Shown piece after piece: positions 49,275-57,863 of a stretch of 64,000 nt of DNA. The notes beneath the pieces are model-generated. The model saw nothing but the letters and a program-made list of their open reading frames with translations. It ran no database searches and was not told where the DNA came from. The number at the start of each line of letters is the position of its first letter. The stretch's first letter is position 1. The translations under genes and the position numbers were made by a program. The stretch comes from Chloroflexus aurantiacus J-10-fl (GTDB taxonomy: Bacteria; Chloroflexota; Chloroflexia; Chloroflexales; Chloroflexaceae), in assembly GCF_000018865.1 (NCBI RefSeq), contig NC_010175.1, forward strand, positions 1,054,001 through 1,118,000. The letters run 5' to 3'.

Positions 49275-49324
49275 TTGCCAACCAATCAGAAACCCTGTAT
49301 AATAGACACCACTGATAAGTGGTG
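49275..49324 (+). promoter_or_regulatory. Promoter and operator of trmB-like gene
   Basis: TTGCCA (49,275-49,280), 17-nt spacer, TATAAT (49,298-49,303), then a perfect inverted repeat CACCACT-GATA-AGTGGTG (49,307-49,324) at the expected transcription start. Position suits negative autoregulation. Confidence 0.7.
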
Positions 49325-49342
49325 ACAATAAGATACAGATCA

Positions 49343-50155
49343 ATGGTTGATCGCATCCAGGAACAACTGATGGCGTTAGGTCTCAACCGCTACGAAGCGG
49401 CCACCTACCTGGCGCTCCTCGAACGCCGGAGCTACACCCCGGCGCAGGTAGCGGTGCGTGCCGGCATTCCTCGCCAGCGCATCTACGACGTACTGGCCGC
49501 ACTTTGTGCGCGTGGCCTCGCCATCGAACGTCACAGCGACGGTCAACGCCACTACGTCGCCATCGATCCGGCCATCGCCCTACCGGCCCTGATCGAGCAG
49601 CGTCGTCGGCAATTCGAGCACGAACAGGCTACACTGACCGAACACGTCCACACGCTCCTCACCACCCTGACACCTGCTTTTACGGCTGGTCATGAACAGA
49701 TCGATCCCCTCGATTATGTTGATGTCCTGCTCGACCGCCGGCTCGTTGTCGAGCGCGCCCTGGCCCTGGCGCAGAGTGCTGAACGCGAGATCAGCGTCTG
49801 TTTCAAGCTCCCGTTACTGGGTGACCGGGAAAGCAATTTCGCCGAGGTAGCCGAACCACTCCGTCGCGGTGTGCGCTATCGCGCACTCTACGAACGGTCA
49901 GCCCTGGCAAACCCTGACCTGCGAGCCTGGGTGACGCAGTTCGTTGAATGGGGGCAACAGGCGCGCATGGTCGAGACCCTGCCGCTCAAGGTGAATCTCT
50001 ACGACCGTCGCATCGCCTTACTCTCGCTCCAGGACCCCGTTACCGGTGCGCTGAGTCTCACCGCACTCTGCGTCACCCATCCCAACTTCAGCGTATTCCT
50101 GCAGGGTGCGTTCGAGCAACTCTGGAGTGATGCCGAACCGTTCCAGCCCACCTAG
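49343..50155 (+). CDS. TrmB-family transcriptional regulator
   Basis: 270 residues. The N-terminal winged helix (IQEQLMALGLNRYEAATYLALLERRSYTPAQVAVRAGIPRQRIYDVLAAL) is TrmB-like, followed by a coiled coil (LIEQRRRQFEHEQATLTEHVHTLL) and a C-terminal ligand-binding region with the PLD-like fold used in this family (DYVDVLLDRRLVVERALALAQSAEREISVCF). TrmB proteins are best known from archaea. It lies 100 bp before hppD in the same direction, so aromatic amino-acid breakdown may be its target (inference). ATG at 49,343 is used, because earlier in-frame starts fall inside the operator. Confidence 0.92.
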   Translation: MVDRIQEQLMALGLNRYEAATYLALLERRSYTPAQVAVRAGIPRQRIYDVLAALCARGLAIERHSDGQRHYVAIDPAIALPALIEQRRRQFEHEQATLTEHVHTLLTTLTPAFTAGHEQIDPLDYVDVLLDRRLVVERALALAQSAEREISVCFKLPLLGDRESNFAEVAEPLRRGVRYRALYERSALANPDLRAWVTQFVEWGQQARMVETLPLKVNLYDRRIALLSLQDPVTGALSLTALCVTHPNFSVFLQGAFEQLWSDAEPFQPT

Positions 50156-50174
50156 TGTTACACGCCACTGAGTG

Positions 50175-50241
50175 TGATGCGTCCACATTCAGGGCGTGTC
50201 GGGTAACCAAACTAATCCCAGGGTGGACGCATCACCCTGAA
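50175..50241 (+). promoter_or_regulatory. Interlocked inverted repeats in hppD leader
   Basis: A = TGATGCGTCCAC (50,175-50,186), B = TTCAGGG (50,188-50,194), A' = complement of A (50,223-50,234), B' = complement of B (50,235-50,241). B' ends just before the Shine-Dalgarno GGAGGT (50,245-50,250). Both pairs are perfect, in the order A-B-A'-B'. Confidence 0.6.
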
Positions 50242-50255
50242 CGTGGAGGTGCCGT

Positions 50256-51353
50256 ATGTGCTCCGCCGATCCGCTTGAGTTACTTGGCATTGATTATGTT
50301 GAGTTTTACGTCAGCAATGCCCGTCAGGCTGCCCATTTCTACCGCACCACACTCGGCCTGCGTCCGGTTGCCTACGCCGGTCTCGAAACCGGGGTGCGCG
50401 ACCGGGCCAGTTATGTGCTCGAACGCCGCAATGTCCGCTTCGTCCTGACCGCTCCCCTCCTGCCCGATCACCCGATTGCGCAGCACATTGCCCACCACGG
50501 CGATGGGGTGAAAGACATTGCCCTGCGCGTCCGTGATGCGGTGACTGCGTATGAAACAGCGGTTGCCCGTGGCGGGATTCCGGTGCAGGCGCCGACCGAA
50601 TATGTGGACGAACATGGCCGGATTATCAAGGCGACGATTGCCACCTATGGCGACACCGTCCACTCATTTATCGAGCGTGAAAACTACCAGGGAACATTCA
50701 TGCCCGGCTTCCAGCCGATCACTACACCACTACCGGTACCGGAAACCGGGATTGCCGCCATTGACCACATCGTCGGCAACGTGGAACTGGGGGCAATGAA
50801 TCGTTGGGTCAACTACTACCGTGATGTGCTCGGCTTCAGCCAGTTGGTACACTTCGACGATCACGACATCAGCACCGAGTACAGTGCCCTCATGTCGAAG
50901 GTGATGCAAAACGGTACCGGTCGGATCAAGTTCCCCATCAACGAACCGGCTGAGGGGCGCCGCAAGAGCCAGATCGAAGAGTTTCTTGAGTACTACGGCG
51001 GCCCCGGTGTTCAGCACATTGCCCTGGCAACCGGCGACATCTGTGCGACCGTTGATGCACTGCGCGCTGCCGGTATTCCGTTTATCCACGTACCCGACGC
51101 CTACTACGATGATCTCGAAGAGCGGGTTGGCAAAATCGACGAGAGCCGGCAGGCCCTCCAGGAGCGGGGGATTCTGGTTGACCGTGATGAAGAGGGGTAC
51201 CTGCTCCAAATCTTCAGTCAGCCACTCCAGGATCGGCCAACCCTCTTCATCGAGATTATCCAGCGCAAAGGCAGCCGGGGCTTCGGCAAGGGTAATTTCA
51301 AGGCGCTCTTCGAGGCCATTGAACGCGAACAGGCCCGGCGTGGCAATTTGTAG
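50256..51353 (+). CDS. hppD: 4-hydroxyphenylpyruvate dioxygenase
   Basis: 365-residue Fe(II) enzyme making homogentisate in tyrosine breakdown or toward plastoquinol/tocopherol-type quinones. Two vicinal-oxygen-chelate halves: the N-terminal one begins GIDYVEFYVSNARQAAHFYRTTLG, the C-terminal one carries the iron ligands His (AIDHIVGNVE), His (VQHIALATGD) and Glu (LFIEIIQR). The conserved tail GFGKGNFKALFEAIEREQ is intact. ATG with GGAGGT. No homogentisate dioxygenase is adjacent. It follows the TrmB regulator with interlocked repeats between. Confidence 0.96.
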   Translation: MCSADPLELLGIDYVEFYVSNARQAAHFYRTTLGLRPVAYAGLETGVRDRASYVLERRNVRFVLTAPLLPDHPIAQHIAHHGDGVKDIALRVRDAVTAYETAVARGGIPVQAPTEYVDEHGRIIKATIATYGDTVHSFIERENYQGTFMPGFQPITTPLPVPETGIAAIDHIVGNVELGAMNRWVNYYRDVLGFSQLVHFDDHDISTEYSALMSKVMQNGTGRIKFPINEPAEGRRKSQIEEFLEYYGGPGVQHIALATGDICATVDALRAAGIPFIHVPDAYYDDLEERVGKIDESRQALQERGILVDRDEEGYLLQIFSQPLQDRPTLFIEIIQRKGSRGFGKGNFKALFEAIEREQARRGNL

Positions 51354-51861
51354 TGAATGATGAAGGGGGGAGGGCACGACCTCACCCCTGGCCCCTCTCC
51401 CGCGGTGTCGCGGGAGAGGGGAGAGCAGTGAGCTGCGCTGCGACTTCCTGACGCAATAGACGGTGTGTTAGCTCCTGTGTTCTGTCCATCCCTAAACTCG
51501 CTGGGGGCAGATGTATTGCTGAGAGCGACCTGCGCTGCTCCCTGGCGGGAGAAAAGCGAGGACCGGGGAGGCCCCGCGCCCCACCGACCGATAGACCGGC
51601 GCTGCCAGGTGGCTGGGAACAGTGATCACATCTGACGCGGCAGCATGGCTGCCGCACTTCATATGGCGGGGAAGGGGTATGGGGTGAGCGAAACACACCT
51701 CACATTACTCTCAACAGGAGCGGGAGTCACACCTCCTCAACCCCTCTCCACCATACCGTCTCCCTCTCTGCTATTTCCTCGCTCCTCTTTCCTATCTCCT
51801 ATTTTCTATTTTCTCTCTCCTCGCTCCTCTTTCCTATCTCCTATTTTCTACTTCCTACCCC
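51354..51861. repeat. Intergenic repeats and pyrimidine-rich tract
   Basis: About 500 bp without gene support. A hairpin with CCCCTCTCCCGCG arms and GTGT loop (51,392-51,421) follows hppD, a GCGGCAGC-ATG-GCTGCCGC hairpin lies at 51,635-51,657, and 51,765-51,870 is a C/T-rich tract with a 42-bp direct repeat (CGCTCCTCTTTCCTATCTCC...). Confidence 0.7.
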
Positions 51862-52104
51862 CTACCCAGCCTCTTCCTCAACATGCGCATCACGCCGACT
51901 GATCTTCGTCCCGCGTGGCACATTGACGATAACCGCTTCCTCTTCTTCAACGGCATGATCGGGGGTCGGCGTCGCCGATGCATGGGCATGGTGATGATCG
52001 TCAGCCGGCTTAAACTCACCCAGCAGACTGGCCCGTCGAATCCGCCGCTCATACTCTCGTTCAACCGCTGCCACCAGACGTTGCCACCACGATTGTTCAG
52101 CCAT
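51862..52104 (-). CDS. Small hypothetical acidic protein
   Basis: 80 residues. A short amphipathic start (SWWQRLVAAVEREYERRIRRASLL) is followed by a His/Asp-rich and Glu-rich part (DDHHHAHA, EEEEAVIVNVPRGTKISRR). No known domain. It has its own ATG and its end is free of overlaps. The helical start and the conserved-looking RASLLGEF phrase suggest a real small gene, but this rests on composition only. Confidence 0.55.
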   Translation of the reverse strand: MAEQSWWQRLVAAVEREYERRIRRASLLGEFKPADDHHHAHASATPTPDHAVEEEEAVIVNVPRGTKISRRDAHVEEEAG

Positions 52105-52269
52105 AGCTACACCTCACCGCAAGAAGAGGGATTTTTCCTCTTACCAAAATGACAGAATATCAGCAAAGATTCAGCAGATTGTTAATTTCGTTTGCTATTC
52201 CATGGTAGCACCAATCAGGTACAATAATTTACGGGTAGGCAAATCGTCGAGGTCACCTCGTTGCAGGAT

Positions 52270-52605
52270 ATGATGATGATAACAGTTATTCGCTTCTTAC
52301 GCTTCAATCCGACCGTGCGCCGTGTGCTCGGTATTACATTTCTGGTGCTGGGCCTGATCGGTTCACTCTTCCCGATCATTCCCGGCTGGCCCGGTTATGT
52401 GTTGGCGATTATCTTGTTGGGACGGCGTGATCGCCTCCTGCGCCGGCTCCATCTTGTTGCCCGTTTTGGGCTACGCTGGCTCCGCAAGGCGCCGCTGCCG
52501 CATATTCGCGGTATCGGGCATTGGTTGTCGCAGCAGTACGTCGAAATTCGCCGCGCTGTCGTGCCGCGACTGATCGCCTTTGAGCGCACGATTGATGGTG
52601 TTTAG
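52270..52605 (+). CDS. PGPGW-family membrane protein
   Basis: About 111 residues. Hydrophobic core VRRVLGITFLVLGLIGSLFPIIPGWPGYVLAIILLG resembles the PGPGW family (putative transmembrane protein, function unknown), with the Pro-Gly-Trp-Pro-Gly turn between two helices. A basic cytoplasmic tail (RRDRLLRRLHLVARFGLRWLRK) follows. It is convergent with the small membrane protein gene; their ends overlap by 4 bp. Confidence 0.82.
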   Translation: MMMITVIRFLRFNPTVRRVLGITFLVLGLIGSLFPIIPGWPGYVLAIILLGRRDRLLRRLHLVARFGLRWLRKAPLPHIRGIGHWLSQQYVEIRRAVVPRLIAFERTIDGV

Positions 52606-52820
52606 TCACCCTTCAGCCGTTTGCCCAGTGCCCACCCCAACACCAGACCGGCACCCAGAATCAGTAAAACAGCCACTCCTACCCCAATCAGGAAATGGTA
52701 CCAGCTTAACGGCCCCCCGGTGATAAGCCAGGCCAGCAGTGCCGGCACACCGATCAGTGCAGCCAGCACCGCCAGCAATGGCCCTACTCCCCGCACAACG
52801 AGCCAGATGCGCCGTTTCAA
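52602..52820 (-). CDS. Small two-helix membrane protein
   Basis: 72 residues with two hydrophobic helices (VVRGVGPLLAVLAALIGVPALLAWL and FLIGVGVAVLLILGAGLVLGWAL) and basic ends. No named family. It follows the glycerophosphodiesterase gene by only 4 bp, so it is its operon partner. Confidence 0.75.
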   Translation of the reverse strand: MKRRIWLVVRGVGPLLAVLAALIGVPALLAWLITGGPLSWYHFLIGVGVAVLLILGAGLVLGWALGKRLKGD

Positions 52821-52824
52821 GCGA

Positions 52825-53544
52825 TTATCCTTTACTGAGCGCAGCCCGCGCCGCAGCCGGCCTGTTTGTAATCAGACCACTCGCACCAAGCGCGGCCAGA
52901 TCACGGAGACGCACCGGATCATCTACCGTCCACACATTCACCTTATACCCGGCGCGTCGGACTTTCGGCAAGATCCAATCGAGACCGGGCAAGCCGTGGT
53001 ACGGATGCCACGCCGTAGCCTCGACCCGCCGCAGCGCCAGAAATGGCCAGAACTCGCGCAGCCGTATATCGGGCCGATACGTGCGAATCCCCATGAGATA
53101 GCCGCGGGCAATCACCGGATCGGTCGCACGTAATTCGTGCAGTGCCTGTTCATAAAATGACGAAACGATCACCTGATCAACCATGCCAAATTCACGCACA
53201 AGTTGCACACAGCGCGCTGCCATACCGGGCCGCTTTAGCTCAAGATTGAGCGGCATCGCCGCACTCCGTGCCCAATCCAACGTCTCGGCTAGCGTCGGCA
53301 CCCGCTCGCCGCCAATGTCGAGGTGCCGCAGCTCGGCCAGCGTCAGTCGGGCCACCGGCTCATCCCGACCGTTCCAACGCGCCGTCGTATCGTCGTGAAA
53401 GACCACAATCTCCCCATCCGCCGTTAGTTGCAAATCCAGCTCGATCATATCAGCCTGTTGGTGGCGGGCCAGTTCAAAGGCCGCCAGCGTGTTCTCCGGA
53501 GCATCAGCCGATGCCCCACGATGCGCAATGATCAATGGCGTCAT
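52825..53544 (-). CDS. Glycerophosphodiester phosphodiesterase
   Basis: 239-residue GDPD TIM barrel, cleaving glycerophosphodiesters to glycerol 3-phosphate and an alcohol. IIAHRGASADAPENTLAAFELA carries the catalytic His-Arg and Glu, DMIELDLQLTADGEIVVFHDDTTARW the metal Glu/Asp and second catalytic His, and LNLELKR the next Glu. No signal peptide, so it is likely cytoplasmic. ATG at 53,544 with GAGG at 5 nt; an alternative start six codons earlier is weaker. Confidence 0.95.
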   Translation of the reverse strand: MTPLIIAHRGASADAPENTLAAFELARHQQADMIELDLQLTADGEIVVFHDDTTARWNGRDEPVARLTLAELRHLDIGGERVPTLAETLDWARSAAMPLNLELKRPGMAARCVQLVREFGMVDQVIVSSFYEQALHELRATDPVIARGYLMGIRTYRPDIRLREFWPFLALRRVEATAWHPYHGLPGLDWILPKVRRAGYKVNVWTVDDPVRLRDLAALGASGLITNRPAAARAALSKG

Positions 53545-53652
53545 AGAACCTCGTCGTAACAATGCCGATAGCGGGGCGCCACTCGCCCCGCTATCAGTAT
53601 CACCGCGCCACCTTTAGGCGTCAATCTCACTGTGAAGATGCGTCGTCCATGA

Positions 53653-53931
53653 TCAGGCATTCAGATCTGGCTGCGCAATCGCCAGATCGGCTTGCCGGGC
53701 TTCTTCGGTTAGCATCGGATGGAGAATACGCTGCATTGCCATGACGTGAGCACAGGTGCCCCACATGCGGAAGAACGAGCAATTGCACGACCATTGCCCA
53801 TCGTGAAGCGAGATTTCGTGATCGCTGTTGCCACCGTGAAATGTTGCCCGCAGGTCACTGAACTTGATTCGCTCTGGTTCGGCGGCATAACGCCGGGCCT
53901 TTTCGATCTTACCGATTAAGTCCGAGTGCAT
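53653..53931 (-). CDS. SWIM zinc-finger protein
   Basis: 92 residues ending in a SWIM motif, CNC-SFFRMWGTCAH (CxC...CxH), which binds zinc and usually nucleic acid or protein. The N-terminus (MHSDLIGKIEKARRYAAEPERIKFSDLRATFHGGNSDHEISL) is the standard front part of stand-alone SWIM proteins. ATG at 53,931 has AGGAGG at 7 nt; a longer open frame up to 54,054 crosses the leader hairpin. A TACAGGC stem-loop (53,970-54,000) lies in the 5' leader. Confidence 0.85.
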   Translation of the reverse strand: MHSDLIGKIEKARRYAAEPERIKFSDLRATFHGGNSDHEISLHDGQWSCNCSFFRMWGTCAHVMAMQRILHPMLTEEARQADLAIAQPDLNA

Positions 53932-53969
53932 AGGGAGACCTCCTTCGTCTCGTGCCCGGAAAACATAAA

Positions 53970-54000
53970 GGGCGGCTACAGGCATCGGCCTGTACCGCCC
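53970..54000 (-). promoter_or_regulatory. Leader hairpin of SWIM gene
   Basis: GGGCGG and TACAGGC arms with exact complements around an ATCG loop, one bulged C. It lies 39 bp before the SWIM start codon. Without a T-run it could be an attenuator or stability element. Confidence 0.5.
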
Positions 54001-54200
54001 TATACACCCCTCAACCACGTTGTCACACATGTTTTCATAGCCGGCCTCCTTCACGGGAGTTTTGCCGTTCTTAACACAGCCTTATTATACGACCCGCGTA
54101 ACCCTCACGTCAAGGGATGCGTCAACATTTGCTAAAATCGGGTAGTACGGCGCTCTAACGCGCTAAAGGGGCGATCTGTCTACACACGGCGAGTTATGAT

Positions 54201-54917
54201 TCAATAACCTTCACTCCGCATCCGCTCGGCCAGAGCCAGGATGCGCTGACCGTATTCTGTACCCGGCACTGCCCATCGTCCGTTCAGATCGGTGATCGTT
54301 ACCGCCACACCGCGTAGATGGTCAGGGAGCGGACGCCGCCAGAGGGCATAGTCGATCAGTTGCTGCTGATAGGGTGTACCGGCACCCGGCGGAAGGGCAT
54401 AGGCCAGCAACCGCCCCAAATGCGCCGGGATCGACTCGCCGACCCACGACGCGAAACTCAACCCGGCTCGCCAGCGTTGAATACTCTCGTCCCACGCCCA
54501 ATCGGGGCCTGGTGGCTGATCGGGCGGCGCTTCGCGGATTTCTCCGGTCACGCCAATGCCGGCGGGATTACGGCGTGGTCGTTGACACCACCACGAGGTT
54601 AGATGACCGGTTTCATGCGCGCATTGCGCAATGGCCAGAAACCAGTCAATTTCAGCCGCCTGACCAATCTCGGCGTAGCCATTGACGATGACACCAACAT
54701 CGTAGGGGACGTAGGCTGTGCTGCGTGGAGACAGCCAGGCAATCGCCGCTTCTGCGGTACCGCTGGGAGGGCCGAGTAACGTGCCCGGCAGTGGCGAACG
54801 CATAACCATTGGCAGATAAATCGGTTGCGTTTCCGGCGTTTGCGCACGGACAACCGTCTGACTGAGAGCAACAACACCTAATGTCAGCAGTGAACGGCGG
54901 CTTAAACGATAGTTCAT
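54201..54917 (-). CDS. Secreted glucosaminidase-like protein
   Basis: 238 residues. The N-terminus LSRRSLLTLGVVALSQTVVRAQ is a signal peptide with twin Arg. The core FLAIAQCAHETGHLTSWWCQRPRRNPAGIGVTG is like the glucosaminidase/lysozyme-type fold, with the catalytic Glu in AHETG. A role in cutting cell-wall glycan is likely. Its start overlaps the stop of the Sco gene by ATGA. Confidence 0.8.
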   Translation of the reverse strand: MNYRLSRRSLLTLGVVALSQTVVRAQTPETQPIYLPMVMRSPLPGTLLGPPSGTAEAAIAWLSPRSTAYVPYDVGVIVNGYAEIGQAAEIDWFLAIAQCAHETGHLTSWWCQRPRRNPAGIGVTGEIREAPPDQPPGPDWAWDESIQRWRAGLSFASWVGESIPAHLGRLLAYALPPGAGTPYQQQLIDYALWRRPLPDHLRGVAVTITDLNGRWAVPGTEYGQRILALAERMRSEGY

Positions 54918-55507
54918 TGAGCTTCTTTGAGCAGATCGCGAATGTCTTGCACATACACATTCGCAGCGGTTCCATATTGATAAACGATCCGTAGCCGGCC
55001 ATTCTGATCGATTAAATAACTCGCCGTACTGTGTTCGACACCGGCGTCGCCATGCTGTTGATGGCCCCCTCCATGGCGATACGTCAGACCGTACTCTTTA
55101 CTGATACGGCGCAGCGTCGCATCATCACCCTGCAAGCCGATAAAACCCTCACCAAAACCACGTAGATACGCAGCAAGGACCTCTGGCGTATCGTGCGCCG
55201 GATCAACGCTGATCAACACGAAATGCACCTTTTCACCATCAGCACCGAGTTGTTCGCGTGTGCGCCGAAATTCACTGAGCGTAATCGGACAATAGTCAGG
55301 ACAACGGGTATACCCGAAATAGAGCAACACCGGCTGACCACGTAAATCACTCAACCGTAGATCATGACCGGTACTGGCCGGCAACTGAAAATCACTCAAC
55401 ACAGTTGGGGGATCGATGATGGTTGCGGTTGTCGTGCCCGGTGGACTGACAGCCGAGCAGGCCGTGCATATCATCACTATCCAGCAGATGAACAGGAACC
55501 GCCGCAT
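54914..55507 (-). CDS. SCO1/SenC-family protein
   Basis: 197-residue membrane-attached lipoprotein (signal ending MICTACS) with a thioredoxin-like fold. The copper-binding CxxxC is in YFGYTRCPDYCPITLSEF and the third ligand His in GGGHQQHGDAGVEHS. Sco proteins deliver copper to the CuA site of cytochrome oxidase. No oxidase gene is next to it here. It is transcribed with the glucosaminidase-like gene (ATGA overlap). Confidence 0.94.
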   Translation of the reverse strand: MRRFLFICWIVMICTACSAVSPPGTTTATIIDPPTVLSDFQLPASTGHDLRLSDLRGQPVLLYFGYTRCPDYCPITLSEFRRTREQLGADGEKVHFVLISVDPAHDTPEVLAAYLRGFGEGFIGLQGDDATLRRISKEYGLTYRHGGGHQQHGDAGVEHSTASYLIDQNGRLRIVYQYGTAANVYVQDIRDLLKEAQ

Positions 55508-55511
55508 GATA

Positions 55512-57272
55512 TTACCTCACAATAAGTGGCGTATAGACTGAAAACAGTTGATCGACAACCATCAGATTAACCGGCACCGTCAGCCGAAAGGTTGTACCGG
55601 GCGCCGCAAATGTGATGCTGCCCTGGTGGATACCGGTGGGCAGTCCACTCGGATCGACCCACAAACGCAGTGCCCCCTGCTCAGCACTGCTACCCAACCA
55701 CGGATCAGCCTGCACAACCTGCCAGGATGGCTGGGCGCATGGCGTTGAGAGAACGACCGGAGGGGGAGGCGGGCTATCGCGCTGCACCATTAACACCCGT
55801 GGCGAAATGGTGATCGGCTGGGCCGGTAGCACAGGGGCTTCACTCCACCCGGTAAATGCCTGCCCATCGGTATAGCGTACCCACACACTCTGACCACGGT
55901 AGTTGTTGCCGGGAACAGTAAATGTGAGCGGCGACACCAATGGCTGCGGCGCGGTAAAGATTGTCACTGCATCAACGAAGACTTCAGTATTAGTATTACC
56001 ACTGCGCCAGAACTGGAAGATGAGAAAGTCGCTACCGGTATAGCGAAAGGGGAGCGCGAATTCCTGATACTGACCGGCAGCGGTAAAATCTATTCCGCGC
56101 AGCGTAAGTGGGCCATACTGCTGGTCGCCATCTCCCACTGCGAAGCGCGCTATTTCGGCGGGTGAGGTGTTGTCACTAACTTTCAGGCGTACATACGCTA
56201 CCAGAGATCTATCCTTGAACAGGAGTGGCCGGTAATCCCAAACCCACGCCGAACTTTCGCCGGATGCCGGTGCAAGGCGAAAGGCACCACCGCCCCAGGC
56301 TGCCGGATCGGCGACTCGCTCACCTGCCCCCCAGAGCAGTTGAAACGTAGAGTATGTTTCATCAACCAGCCAGCCCAAACTGAACTGTACCTGGGTGAAG
56401 GAGGGATGACTCAAACCGGCGAGCGTCACCGTCTCTTGTCGATCACTCATGGTATTGGCCAGATCAGCAACCGGCAGGTTCGCCCCAAGATAGATCGTAT
56501 CGCTCACCGTCTGCGTATAGCCGACATCATCGCGGGTTCGCACATAAACCGTTCGCCAGCCTTCACCGGCGGGTAGCACATGGCGAAATTCATTGGTGAA
56601 GGGTTACCATTGCGCATCGACGAAGCACGGTTCGTTGGCCACCATCAATGCATTTGCTGGTCTGAGACCGGCGAACCCGGATTGAGCCTGTCGCTGATGG
56701 AGATACAACGATACTGAAGGGTTCAGCGTTTGCGGGGCTTCGTGCTCGATAATAACCGGGGCATACGTTGAGTCATTCCCAAACATTTGCGCAATGTAGC
56801 CTCTCCCATCACTGGCACGACGGTAATAGCCCAACCCAATCTCTCGATGACCGGCGCTCAGCAAGTTAGCCCGATGACCGGGGCTATTCAACCAGCCATT
56901 GATCGCATCCTGCGGCCTCATGTAGCCACAATACGCATTTTCAGCACCACTACTACCCAGATAACCAAACAGTGGTGCCCGATCACTCGGCCATTGGCCG
57001 TTGGTATCCTGATGTCCACAATATGGAGTAGGCCGATTCTCTACCGAATCCCAGGCAAACCAGCGCGACGCATAGGTCAGTTGTCGGTTCCAGCGGAGTG
57101 GCGGCTGCCCGACCTCACGGCGGGCCAGGTTGCCGTAGTATACCGTCAACGCTTCGTCCAATAGCAATGATGGGGTTTGCACGGTGGGATCGAAGGCGAG
57201 GGCAGTGAAAGTAACACATACCGGTAGCAACAGCAGCATACACCAGTGACGTACCATCTTCTGATAGGTCAT
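55512..57272 (-). pseudogene. Secreted CAP-domain protein interrupted by in-frame TAA
   Basis: One reading frame of 587 codons from an ATG at 57,272 to a stop at 55,512, broken only by TAA at 56,604-56,606. The first part (222 residues) has a signal peptide (MLLLLPVCVTFTALAF) and an SCP/PR-1 CAP domain (YYGNLARREVGQPPLRWNRQLTYASRWFAWDS; AINGWLNSPGHRANLLSAGHREIGLGYY). The break falls inside an Ig/fibronectin-like sequence: CFVDAQW, stop, then PFTNEFRHVLPAGEGWRTVY in the same frame. One C-to-T change (CAA to TAA) explains it. The second part has beta-rich sections and ends in a Pro-rich segment and LTVPVNLMVVDQLFSVYTPLIVR. It could be a true pseudogene, natural read-through, or a sequence error. 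Confidence 0.85.
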
Positions 57273-57542
57273 TCGCTTCCTCCTTCACCGTGCCGCCTTT
57301 CCCGAAGTGAAGTGTAGCATACGGAAAAGTTCGTCTCAAGCAAACCATCGCGTTGGGGGGGCAGAAGCTAACCGTACCCGGTACAGAAGGCGGTTGGTGC
57401 AGAAACATGGCTCCCGCATGCCACGAGGATCATGGGTCGCCGAAGATGCTGTCCGGCAGAGCATGATGAACAGGCCAACTGCGGATCACGGTCAAGTTAC
57501 AGATTCATAACGGGTTCTACACCACACCCCGCACGTCTATCC
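57273..57542. other. Gap before ribX leader
   Basis: 270 bp without a gene, between the divergent CAP gene and the rib operon. A degenerate GTGCAGAAACATGG...CTCCCGCATG word (about 57,398) recalls the dispersed hairpin. Confidence 0.5.
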
Positions 57543-57572
57543 TTGACATCAATCCCCGATTAATGCTATCAT
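57543..57572 (+). promoter_or_regulatory. Sigma70-type promoter of ribXY
   Basis: TTGACA (57,543-57,548), 18-nt spacer, TATCAT (57,567-57,572), about 15 bp before the FMN aptamer. Confidence 0.75.
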
Positions 57573-57587
57573 CAACAGCGACAAACG

Positions 57588-57710
57588 ATCTTCGGGGCAG
57601 GGTGAAATTCCCGATCGGTGGTATAGCCCACGAGCGTGTTGAGAGGCACGCAGGATCCGGTGTAACTCCGGGGCCGACGGTTACAGTCCGGATGTAAAGA
57701 AGATCCAGAT
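57588..57710 (+). ncRNA. FMN riboswitch (RFN element)
   Basis: The conserved blocks are complete: TCTTCGGGGCAGGGTGAAAT, TCCCGATCGGTGGT, the variable hairpin GAGCGTGTTGAGAGGCACGC, AGGATCCGGTGTAACTCCGG, GCCGACGGTTACAGTCCGGATG and AAAGAAGA. It controls ribX-ribY by FMN. Confidence 0.97.
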
Positions 57711-57803
57711 ATGGGCAAGGATGCAGGTAACGCACACGGTGCGCGCCTTCGTATCGTTGCCATTGCTGGCGGGATCATTTCCCGTCATGCTTCCGTATCT
57801 GTA

Positions 57804-57834
57804 CCCCGAAGAGCGTTCGCTCGGCGGGGTTTTT
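57804..57834 (+). terminator. Intrinsic terminator, riboswitch expression platform
   Basis: Stem CCCCG...CGGGG with inner GAGCG/CGCTC and a T5 run, 94 bp after the aptamer and 30 bp before ribX. FMN binding would favour this stem and stop transcription. Confidence 0.8.
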
Positions 57835-57863
57835 CTATGCCCGCCGCGAAAGGAGTTGGAACG

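Noticed and set aside
50175-50241. Classical H-type pseudoknot
   Set aside because: The order fits, but no bases separate A' from B', so a loop cannot cross a 12-bp stem; alternative stems or DNA sites are more likely.
57711-57863. Longer RibX starting at 57,711
   Set aside because: The extension runs through the riboswitch end and terminator; AAAGGAG before 57,864 defines the start.
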